From: Eggerthellaceae bacterium
Lineage (GTDB): Bacteria > Actinomycetota > Coriobacteriia > Coriobacteriales > Eggerthellaceae
DNA: 11,481 nt
Assembly (NCBI GenBank): GCA_003452695.1
Contig: DMNP01000083.1
Coordinates: forward strand, 1 to 11,481
Direction: 5' to 3'
The translations under genes were made by a program, and so were the position numbers. Under the pieces are notes generated by a model, which was not told the origin of the DNA, did not search any database, and worked only from the letters and a program-made list of their open reading frames with translations. Of this stretch, positions 1-5,852 are shown piece by piece; the first letter of the stretch is position 1, and each line of letters opens with the position of its first letter.

Positions 1-60
1 AAAGCTCGACTCGAGACTCTTGGAGAAGTCGACAACGCTGTAGTTGACGTATCCGCCCAT
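1..60 (-). CDS. N-terminal end of an unidentified gene, cut by the left edge
   Basis: The minus strand reads ATG at 60 and stays open for 20 codons to the window edge, giving MGGYVNYSVVDFSKSLES and two more residues. The start is well supported: GGAGG lies 6 nt upstream of the ATG (plus-strand cctcc at 67-71), and a sigma-70-like promoter lies further upstream (92-120). The 20 residues show no signal peptide and no motif I recognise, so no function is given. The gene points away from the ATPase relic to its right and is therefore a separate transcription unit. The ribosome binding site makes a real gene likely; its identity is open. Confidence 0.5.
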   Translation of the reverse strand, partial: MGGYVNYSVVDFSKSLESSF

Positions 61-91
61 GTGCAACCTCCGCTGCTCTCCCTTGTCCAAC

Positions 92-120
92 ATAATCCGG
101 CAAACGGCGCGAGTTTTCAA
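92..120 (-). promoter_or_regulatory. Candidate promoter of the left-edge gene
   Basis: On the minus strand TTGAAA (115-120, five of six to the -35 consensus) is followed by exactly 17 nt and then GATTAT (92-97, four of six to the -10 consensus). It lies about 30 nt upstream of the ATG at 60. Motif match only. Confidence 0.35.
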
Positions 121-235
121 GATCCCGAGATCGTTGCGCGGAGCTGATCGCATGTCTGGGGTTTAGAATGCCGCCGGGAACTAAAGGTGTTCGGCCGCGC
201 GGTAATGTGTTTCGCCTTCGACGTTTCTCGTCTTT

Positions 236-280
236 CCCGCGCACGCAGAGCTTTTCGTTTCTGACGCGGGTCGTTTTTTT
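236..280 (+). terminator. Imperfect hairpin with a T7 tract
   Basis: CCCGCG (236-241) pairs with CGCGGG (265-270). Inside this stem CAGA can pair with TCTG. The sequence tcg and then seven consecutive T (274-280) follow. The order stem, short spacer, T tract is that of an intrinsic terminator on the plus strand. No plus-strand gene is visible upstream, so it may end a short RNA started near a TAGAAT element at about 165-170, or be left over from a lost gene. The large loop lowers confidence. Confidence 0.35.
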
Positions 281-321
281 CGTTCAAGAATGCAAGCCAT
301 CGATATGCCTGTTCAATTCCG

Positions 322-979
322 GTCGACATCCTCGCCAAGGTCGAGAAGGAAATCATCGAAGAGGCGCGTCGCCTGATGGCTTCCGAGGCCGAACGGCTTT
401 TCAAGAGACTTGTATGGAAGGACAACAATGCGATCACGTCGAGCTGGGAAAGACCTACCAGCTGGCGCTGTACGACAAGACCGGCTTCTCCTGCGCAGGC
501 GCCTGCTTCGCAGTCGAGCGCGCATTGCTCGCGCTGTCCTTCACGCTGGCGATGCACGAGGTGTCGGGATTCGAGTCACCGCTGTTCGTCGACACGCCTA
601 TCGCCCGCGCATTGGGCGAGAACAGGGCGAACTTCGCCCAGATCCTGGCGCAGGTCAGCAAGGGCAAGCAGTTGATACTGACCTTCACGCCCGACGAGCT
701 GCGCGACCACAAGAAGTCGTTCAAGATGGCGGAGCAGTATGCCAACGGGGGGGGCTGCACCTGCTCGAGGGCGAGGTGACCCGCAATATCGACACGGAGA
801 CGACAGCCAACGAGCTCATCGCCGAGATGAACGACATGTGGGAGGAATGGTTTGGCGAGGATGAGCGGGAGAGCGCCTTATACCGTGAATTGCTCTATGA
901 TCAGCGACGATTAGCGAATGAAATAACCCTGTTCAAAGCCCAGACATATTTTACGAGCTTTGCTCATTTTGCAAACTAA
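322..979 (+). pseudogene. C-terminal relic of an SMC/DndD-like AAA ATPase, frameshifted
   Basis: Three plus-strand frames together give one continuous protein tail. The first part (about 322-430) reads VDILAKVEKEIIEEARRLM, the helix entering the ATPase head. A one-base loss near 430-440 moves it to a second frame with ALLALSFTLAMHEVSG, a Walker B-like stretch SPLFVDTP and QLILTFTPDEL. A second shift at a run of eight G (747-754) leads to a third frame starting LHLLEGEVTRNIDTET. The DTP after a hydrophobic beta strand is typical of ABC-type heads of the Rad50/DndD kind, which bind ATP between two head domains. The signature motif expected just before (LSAGER-like) reads CFAVER, so its key glycine is valine. 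Walker A and the coiled coils are absent. Recognisable sequence ends near 880; the open frame runs on to 979 and overlaps the GNAT gene. Truncation, two frameshifts and a damaged signature all argue for a dead gene. The exact parent family is inference. Confidence 0.72.
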
Positions 980-1459
980 ACGGTCGGGTTTGTGCGGCAG
1001 TGATGTGAAACCGCGACTCGCGTACCATGTAATGAGGCCGGGTGAAAATGCATCGACAACGAGAAGGCGCGCTGAGACGATTTCAGAAGACTCAGTTGCC
1101 AGCATCATGGCGTGGTGAAGGACACGGGTCCCGCAGCCATCGTTACGCTGCATTTTTTGGCAGACTGCCATTTTCCCAATCAGAATTGCAGGAATTGGAC
1201 CGCTGAGACCGCCCCTACTGCTATTTGAAACATCGGCAGGATTAATTGCGGTTGAAGACAATGTGAAAAAAGCAACCGGAATGCCGTCGCTGTCGACGCA
1301 TACATGAACCTTGCATTCATCTCTCGCGGCGGCATTCTTGCCTTTGCGGTGAAACCACTCGTCGAAGACCTCAACGCCGCATCGAAATGCGTTGATTGCC
1401 TCCTGATCCAAATCATCTATAGGAACAATATGTGCCCAAGGTGATAAAGCATTATCCAT
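911..1459 (-). CDS. GNAT acetyltransferase toxin, TacT/AtaT type
   Basis: The 182-aa protein has the order of landmarks seen in GNAT toxins of type II toxin-antitoxin systems. These are FRCGVEVFDEWF (25-36), a strand VAFFTLSSTAI, the segment PIPAILIGKMAV (88-99), the acetyl-CoA pyrophosphate loop RNDGCG (105-110, RxxGxG) and WYASRGF (145-151). Tyr146 sits where the family has its catalytic tyrosine. Known relatives (TacT, AtaT, ItaT) acetylate the amino group of aminoacyl-tRNAs and so stop translation; the tRNA target here cannot be read from sequence. The gene starts 8 nt after the stop of the Panacea gene and has only a weak ribosome binding site, which suggests translation coupled to the upstream gene. 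Its last 69 nt overlap the tail of the opposing ATPase relic. Codons are AT-richer than in the lut genes, consistent with acquisition. An ordinary GNAT enzyme is the alternative, but both the fold landmarks and the gene pairing favour a toxin. Confidence 0.82.
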   Translation of the reverse strand: MDNALSPWAHIVPIDDLDQEAINAFRCGVEVFDEWFHRKGKNAAARDECKVHVCVDSDGIPVAFFTLSSTAINPADVSNSSRGGLSGPIPAILIGKMAVCQKMQRNDGCGTRVLHHAMMLATESSEIVSARLLVVDAFSPGLITWYASRGFTSLPHKPDRLVCKMSKARKICLGFEQGYFIR

Positions 1460-1467
1460 ACGACTAT

Positions 1468-2052
1468 TTACTCTTCAGTTTCGAGGTAATCGACCAACCA
1501 ATCGAAATCTGCCGATGAGACATACATATTCTTTGGGTGATCGAAGACCGGAACGTGGTGAGCCGCCTTAACGTAATCGTCTGCCGCAAGTAGCTTCGAA
1601 TAATAAGCCTGTATCGCATCGATTGGAATAATTGCAGCACTAGAACGACCCGTGCGATGATTCCAATACGTTGGCCAAGGATCCTCGCTATGGCTCAACT
1701 CAACCAGATCGTCGCCAGACAAGCCGTCGTAAGCATCGAGTACGGCATCAATTAAAGAAATGTCGCTATCGCTAAGCGCGTTTATATCACCCGAAATGTG
1801 CGATGGCATAACTGTCATCCTGCCTTGATGCTGGTAGGAAACGCTTGGCACGACCGGACCGTTTTCAAATGCGCGGATCTCATCGTCAAACAGGGACTTT
1901 TTATTTACGGCAAGGCTCCATGCTTGGCAATAATAGAGGAGTTTTTCAAGCTGGTACCCAGTTAAAGACCCTTTTTTGACAAGCATGTATTTTGCAACAT
2001 CGGCTGCGCATGGTTTGCGTATTGGCTTTATAGGCATGTCTTGGGTAGCCAT
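1468..2052 (-). CDS. Panacea-domain (SocA-like, DUF4065) protein, probable antitoxin
   Basis: The protein has 194 residues from the ATG at 2052, which is preceded by AAAGGAGG with 4 nt spacing. An upstream extension in the same frame has no such site and crosses the promoter, so it is rejected. The Panacea/SocA signature is clear: LEKLLYYCQAWSLAV (35-49), LFDDEIRAFENGPVVPSV (54-71), LSGDDLVELSHSEDPW (111-126) and IIPIDAIQAYYSKL (141-154). Domains of this family neutralise many unrelated toxins in two-gene modules (PanAT systems), and SocA acts as a proteolytic adaptor antitoxin for SocB. Here it is the first gene of a minus-strand pair with the GNAT gene, 8 nt apart, so it is inferred to neutralise that toxin. 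No DNA-binding domain is obvious in the residues before the Panacea core (1-20). The family assignment is firm; the antitoxin role is inferred from context. Confidence 0.85.
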   Translation of the reverse strand: MATQDMPIKPIRKPCAADVAKYMLVKKGSLTGYQLEKLLYYCQAWSLAVNKKSLFDDEIRAFENGPVVPSVSYQHQGRMTVMPSHISGDINALSDSDISLIDAVLDAYDGLSGDDLVELSHSEDPWPTYWNHRTGRSSAAIIPIDAIQAYYSKLLAADDYVKAAHHVPVFDHPKNMYVSSADFDWLVDYLETEE

Positions 2053-2079
2053 TACTCCTCCTTTCACTTGAATCTTTTT

Positions 2080-2108
2080 ATAATATCGAATTAACTCTTC
2101 TTTCGCAA
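2080..2108 (-). promoter_or_regulatory. Promoter of the Panacea-GNAT operon
   Basis: On the minus strand TTGCGA (2103-2108) is followed by a 17-nt spacer and TATTAT (2080-2085, five of six to consensus). It lies about 28 nt upstream of the Panacea start. Just upstream of the -35 is an inverted repeat, GTCGA-AGAGC-TCGAC (2114-2128), a possible operator for autoregulation. Motif evidence only. Confidence 0.5.
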
Positions 2109-2356
2109 AGGAAGTCGAAGAGCTCGACGTAACGTGCGCTGGGAACCTTAGGACGCAGCAGCACAGCGAAGACGCGATGATACTCGCCCGTGAAGCCCTC
2201 CCCTTTTCCACATCCCGGCGCTCTCGGCGCCGGCCCGGCTGCGGAAAACAGCCTTGCGCGCGGTAACATTTCACGCGCCCCTCTTGCTCGGCCGCCCGCC
2301 GCGCTGCATAGTGTGAACCGCCCGCGGATGTCGAGTGAATTAGTTCGAGTCTGCAA

Positions 2357-2385
2357 TTGATTTATGAAGGGGAGTTTGCTTTAAT
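2357..2385 (+). promoter_or_regulatory. Candidate promoter of lutABC
   Basis: TTGATT (2357-2362, four of six) is followed by 17 nt and then TTTAAT (2380-2385, five of six). Initiation would fall near 2392, leaving a leader of about 250 nt before lutA. It is the best-spaced match found in this interval, but no better than a motif match. Confidence 0.35.
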
Positions 2386-2591
2386 CCTTCTTTGGGAGAA
2401 GGGGAGATGGAAACGGACGGTTATCGCGTCTTCCTTTCAAATGTTGCGGTTTTTTAAACGCGGTCACATTCGGAGCCGATTCACGCGCCGGACAGCCCTG
2501 GGCGTCTGGCGAAGCGTTTCGATTGTTTCGGCAAATTGCGTGTCTGCGCTGCGAAAATCGCATTACAACCATTAGAGGAAAGGGGTTCGGC

Positions 2592-2648
2592 ATGCTGGGT
2601 TGTGCAATCGCCTCGATGCGGGGCGTGCAAGAGGGGAGGGCGTCGTGA
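2592..2648 (+). CDS. Possible 18-codon leader ORF overlapping the lutA start
   Basis: ATG at 2592 opens MLGCAIASMRGVQEGRAS and ends at TGA 2646-2648, which overlaps the GTG start of lutA (2645-2647) in a GTGA arrangement. Purine-rich sequence AGAGGAAAGGGG precedes the ATG with about 6 nt spacing, a usable ribosome binding site. The overlap would couple lutA translation to it. The peptide matches no family I know, shows no run of regulatory codons, and may be a chance ORF. Confidence 0.3.
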   Translation: MLGCAIASMRGVQEGRAS

Positions 2649-3391
2649 AGATAGCATTCTTTCCCGGATGCATGGTCGATATGATCTATCCGGAAATCGG
2701 CATCGCAGCGGTGAACGTTCTCGAGCGCTTGGGCTGCGAGGTGGAATTGCCCGAGGAACAGGTCTGCTGCGGACAGGGCCTTATCAATTCGGGCTACCGC
2801 AAGAAAACGGCGCCGGCGGCCCGGATGATCGTCGATGCCTACGATACTCCCGAATACGAAACCATCGTGTCGCTGACCGGTTCGTGCATGAACGCCATCA
2901 TCAACGACTACCCAATCGTCTTCAAGGACGATCCCGTGTACCTTAGGCGCACCCAGAACCTGGCCGGGCGCTTTTTCGAGTTCACCGACTTCATCGTGAA
3001 CCAGCTGGGCGTAACCGATTTGGGCGCCAGCTTCCACGATACGGTCACCTATCACAAGAGCTGCCATGTAACGCGGCTGCTCGGCATTAAGGAACCGCCG
3101 CTGAAACTGCTGGAAAACGTAGAAGGCCTGGAATATCGCGAAATGGCGCATGCCGACCGCTGCTGCGGCTTCGGTGGCACCTTCTCGTTCAAGCAGCCCG
3201 AAATTGCAGGCGAGATGGTCTACGAGAAGTGCCAGACCATCATCGACACCGGCGCGAACGTCATCTGCGGCGCCGATGTGCCGTGCCTGTTGAACATAAA
3301 GGGCGCGCTCGGGCGCATGCGCTCCGACGGCAGGCTCGACCGCGACATTCGCGTCATGCACATCGCGCAGATTCTGGATTCGAGGGAGTAG
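2645..3391 (+). CDS. lutA: L-lactate dehydrogenase complex subunit LutA (CCG-domain Fe-S protein)
   Basis: This is a 248-aa protein of the LutA/YkgE family, about the usual length. It starts at GTG 2645, giving (M)KIAFFPGCMVDMIYPEIG, the normal family N-terminus. GGGGAGG lies 5 nt upstream; an earlier TTG in the same frame has no ribosome binding site. Two cysteine-rich CCG domains are visible. The first has Cys9, CCG 41-43 and Cys81 in GSC; the second has Cys140 in KSCHV, CCG 173-175 in RCCGFGG, and Cys208 and Cys214. Such domains bind iron-sulfur clusters in heterodisulfide-reductase-like and glycolate-oxidase-like proteins. With LutB and LutC it forms the cytoplasmic or membrane-associated complex that oxidises L-lactate to pyruvate and passes electrons through Fe-S clusters. 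It is the first gene of the operon; lutB starts 2 nt after its stop. The electron acceptor in this organism is not shown by the sequence. Confidence 0.92.
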   Translation: MKIAFFPGCMVDMIYPEIGIAAVNVLERLGCEVELPEEQVCCGQGLINSGYRKKTAPAARMIVDAYDTPEYETIVSLTGSCMNAIINDYPIVFKDDPVYLRRTQNLAGRFFEFTDFIVNQLGVTDLGASFHDTVTYHKSCHVTRLLGIKEPPLKLLENVEGLEYREMAHADRCCGFGGTFSFKQPEIAGEMVYEKCQTIIDTGANVICGADVPCLLNIKGALGRMRSDGRLDRDIRVMHIAQILDSRE

Positions 3392-3393
3392 CC

Positions 3394-4890
3394 ATGGCCA
3401 TTATGTACAACACCGAGGAGAACCTGCGCGAGCGGGTATCCGAATGCCTGGAGGACGATTTCAAGCACAATGCCATCAAGACCGCCCAGGAAGTGTTCTA
3501 CACCAAGCGCGGCGATCTCGTGGAGGAAATGGGCGATGGCTGGGCCGACCTGCGCATGCACGCGGTGGAAATGCGCAACCACGTAACCGAGAACCTGGAC
3601 TTCTACGTGAAGCAGTTCGCCAAGAACGCCGAGGCCAACGGTTGCATCATGCATTACGCGCCCACGGGCGACGATGCGCTGTGGGAAGTGCTCGACATCT
3701 TCGAGGAACACGGTGCCGCCTATGCCGTTAAATCCAAGAGCATGATGACCGAGGAAGTCGGCCTGAACGAAATCCTGGAGGAAACGGGCATAAAGATCGT
3801 CGAGACCGACTGCGCCGAGAACATCTTGCAGACCGCCGAGTCGAAGCCCTCGCACATCGTGGTGCCCGCGTTGCACTTCAACCGCGAGGCCATTGCCGAG
3901 ATCTACCGCGAGAAGCGTGGATACGACGGTTCGTCGGTGCCCGAAGAGATAACCCACTTCCTGCGCAAGATTCTGCGTCAGGAATTCATGGATGCCGAAG
4001 TGGGCATCCGCGGCTGCAACTTCGGCGTGGCGTCCACCGGCTCGGTAACGCTGGTCACCAACGAGGGCAACGGCCGCATGGTCGACACCTTCCCCAAGGT
4101 GCAGATCGTGTTCGTGGGCATCGACCGCCTGGTGCCCGATTTGGATGCGCTGGACACGATGATGGCGCTGCTGCCGCGCAGCGCGGTCGGTGCCAAGATG
4201 ACGGCGTACTTCTCGCTGGACAGCGGTCCGCGCGGTGCCGGCGAGATGGACGGCCCCGATGAAGTGCACATCATCCTTATGGACAACGGCCGCCACGAGC
4301 TGGCGAACAGCGAGTTCCAGGACATGCTGCGCTGCTGCAGGTGCGGCGCGTGCCTGAACATCTGCCCGGTGTATCGTCACATCACGGGACACGGTTACGG
4401 CTCCATCTATCCGGGCCCCATGGGCATCGTGCTCACGGCTGCGCTGGAAGGCTACGACAAGGCCGACACGCTGCCGTTCGCCTGCTCGCTGTGCGGCGCA
4501 TGCTCCGAGCACTGCCCGGTGGGCATCCCGCTGCACGACCTTATCCGCCAGCATCGCATGAACATGGTCGACCAGCACAAGAACCATGCCATCGAAGTGC
4601 CCGTGTTCGATGCGCTAGAGCTGATGTGGTCCAACGTGCCCGTGTACATGGCCGCCATGACCGTCGGCCGCCCCGTGATGCAGGCCCTCGCGCAAGGCGA
4701 GGACGCGCTCGGCGAGAACAGCGCCTGGATACCCATCGTGAAGGGCTGGACGTCCACGCGCGATTTCGACGTGCTTTCGCCCATGCGCTTCCGCACCTGG
4801 TTCAAGGAGCACAAGCAAGGGCTGGCGGCCGGCGCAGACCAGCCCGAGGCGGCGCAGGATTCGACCGACGGGGAAGGCGGTGATCGGTAA
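3394..4890 (+). CDS. lutB: L-lactate dehydrogenase complex subunit LutB (LUD domain plus 2x 4Fe-4S)
   Basis: The protein has 498 residues, close to the usual LutB length of about 480. The start ATG 3394 has GAGGGAG about 5 nt upstream, overlapping the end of lutA; the frame stays open further upstream but lies inside lutA. An N-terminal LUD domain (about 60-300) includes EITHFLRKILRQEFMDAEVG, GCNFGVASTGSVTLVTNEGN and PKVQIVFVGIDRLVPDLD. Two 4Fe-4S motifs of the type CxxCxxCxxxCP follow, at Cys314/317/320/324-Pro and Cys364/367/370/374-Pro. The C-terminal part has the RTWFKEH motif near 465-470 seen in LutB tails. It is inferred to be the central electron-transfer subunit that oxidises L-lactate together with LutA and LutC. 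The stop overlaps the lutC start (TAATG), so translation is coupled. Nothing in it looks damaged: all eight cluster cysteines are present. Confidence 0.95.
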   Translation: MAIMYNTEENLRERVSECLEDDFKHNAIKTAQEVFYTKRGDLVEEMGDGWADLRMHAVEMRNHVTENLDFYVKQFAKNAEANGCIMHYAPTGDDALWEVLDIFEEHGAAYAVKSKSMMTEEVGLNEILEETGIKIVETDCAENILQTAESKPSHIVVPALHFNREAIAEIYREKRGYDGSSVPEEITHFLRKILRQEFMDAEVGIRGCNFGVASTGSVTLVTNEGNGRMVDTFPKVQIVFVGIDRLVPDLDALDTMMALLPRSAVGAKMTAYFSLDSGPRGAGEMDGPDEVHIILMDNGRHELANSEFQDMLRCCRCGACLNICPVYRHITGHGYGSIYPGPMGIVLTAALEGYDKADTLPFACSLCGACSEHCPVGIPLHDLIRQHRMNMVDQHKNHAIEVPVFDALELMWSNVPVYMAAMTVGRPVMQALAQGEDALGENSAWIPIVKGWTSTRDFDVLSPMRFRTWFKEHKQGLAAGADQPEAAQDSTDGEGGDR

Positions 4891-5594
4891 TGGCGTTGGG
4901 ACACAAGACTCTGGATGACCTGCTGAATCCGATTTCCAAGCAGTTGGGACACGCGAAGGTGGCGCAGCACGTGGGTCTGCCCAAATGGGATTTCAAGCCG
5001 GCGCGCGTGACCGACGGGCTTTCGCACGACCAGCTGGTGAACATGTTCGTAGACGAGGCCGAGAAGGTGCGCGTTCAGGTGAAGCGCTGCTCGCGGGCCG
5101 ACTTGGCGGCGACCATCGCCGAGATAGCCGGCCAGGGCGAGCCCGACACCGGGGCGGCATGCTCTGTCGTGTGCGCGGCCGACGACCGTTTCGAGCAGGC
5201 AGGCGTGTACGACGCGCTGAACGCGCAGGACGCCGTGACGAAGGTAAGCGTGTGGGACGAGGCGCGCGGCCAGGAAAACGTGGACGACGCCGCGGTTGCC
5301 ACCTATGGCGTTACCTATGCCACGGGCGGTATCGCCGAGACCGCGACCATCGTGCAGCCCACGAGCGCTTCGTGCGGCCGGGCCATCAGCCTTCTGCCGC
5401 TCGTGCACATAGCCGTGGTGGACGCAGATGCCATCGTGCCCACGATGGGCGAGATAATGGCTGGCTACGAGGGCCAGAAGCTGCCTTCCCAGGTATGCTT
5501 CATCAGCGGCCCTTCGGCCACGGCCGACATCGAGCTCGTGCGCGTGGAAGGCGTGCACGGTCCGATGTACGTGCACTACGTAATCGTGGAATAG
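4890..5594 (+). CDS. lutC: L-lactate dehydrogenase complex subunit LutC (LUD domain)
   Basis: This 234-residue LUD-domain protein has the usual LutC length. Family landmarks are in the C-terminal half: GVTYATGGIAETATIVQP, SLLPLVHIAVVDADAIVP, ISGPSATADIE (205-215) and GVHGPMYVHYVIVE at the end (221-234). The start codon shares its A with the lutB stop TAA (TAATG at 4888-4892) and has only a weak ribosome binding site, so it probably depends on ribosomes finishing lutB. LutC is the third component needed for lactate oxidation in Bacillus subtilis; its own chemistry is not well defined. It is the last gene of the operon, followed by a strong hairpin. No lactate permease and no GntR-type LutR regulator is in the window. 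Confidence 0.93.
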   Translation: MALGHKTLDDLLNPISKQLGHAKVAQHVGLPKWDFKPARVTDGLSHDQLVNMFVDEAEKVRVQVKRCSRADLAATIAEIAGQGEPDTGAACSVVCAADDRFEQAGVYDALNAQDAVTKVSVWDEARGQENVDDAAVATYGVTYATGGIAETATIVQPTSASCGRAISLLPLVHIAVVDADAIVPTMGEIMAGYEGQKLPSQVCFISGPSATADIELVRVEGVHGPMYVHYVIVE

Positions 5595-5635
5595 GCGGTA
5601 TGCCGCATTGCGCGGCGCCGACAATCGCGACCCAG

Positions 5636-5666
5636 GCGGGCCGGGCCAGTGCGCCCGGCCCGCTTT
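5636..5666 (+). terminator. Rho-independent-type terminator after lutABC
   Basis: A perfect 11-bp stem, GCGGGCCGGGC (5636-5646) with GCCCGGCCCGC (5653-5663), has a 6-nt loop and is followed by TTT then GCACTT. It lies 42 nt after the lutC stop. The T tract is short, as is common with very GC-rich stems. Confidence 0.75.
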
Positions 5667-5770
5667 GCACTTGCGCCCTGCGGCGCATAGTCGCAGGGCT
5701 GGTCGTGAAACTCCGCTAAGGTTGCCAGACTAGAATGATTCGCTGTACTGCGCTTTTTCAGTTCGCTGGC

Positions 5771-5779
5771 TGCTATACT
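5771..5779 (+). promoter_or_regulatory. Extended -10 promoter of the LRR protein gene
   Basis: TGCTATACT (5771-5779) is an extended -10 element: TGn followed by TATACT, five of six to consensus. No good -35 sits 16-18 nt upstream, which fits an extended -10 promoter. The 5' UTR would be about 65-70 nt before ATG 5853. A nearby TAGAAT at about 5731-5736 is a weaker alternative. Confidence 0.45.
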
Positions 5780-5852
5780 CTGGATAATTGAAAAACGTGT
5801 CCTTCGGGGGCAAGAAGCTTCGCGTTGGTGAAAAGGGCAGATTGGGGTCATC

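Larger units (their letters stand above)
2053..2644. other. 592-nt intergenic region between the TA operon and lutABC
   Basis: No convincing full-length gene lies here. From left to right it holds the Panacea ribosome binding site and promoter, then a possible decayed minus-strand reading frame (about 2078-2230). Next is a perfect 7-bp GC hairpin (CCGGCGC-TCTCG-GCGCCGG, 2215-2233) without a T tract, and a candidate lut promoter at 2357-2385. The leader that follows has an imperfect stem near 2520-2560 (CGATT-GT-TTCG against CGAAAATCG), just before the Shine-Dalgarno region. No T-box, common riboswitch or tRNA pattern was recognised. Confidence 0.5.

Noticed and set aside
2053..2274. N-terminal extension of the Panacea protein to 2274
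   Set aside because: The extension would cross a good -35/-10 promoter and a strong ribosome binding site directly before ATG 2052, and its residues are low in family similarity.
2386..2402. Small hairpin CCTTCT-TTGGG-AGAAGG just after the candidate lut promoter
   Set aside because: Only six pairs, AT-containing, no T tract; too weak to call a terminator or riboswitch.
2357..2575. 72-codon plus-strand open frame upstream of lutA
   Set aside because: It starts at TTG within a promoter-like element, lacks a ribosome binding site and shows no protein-like pattern.
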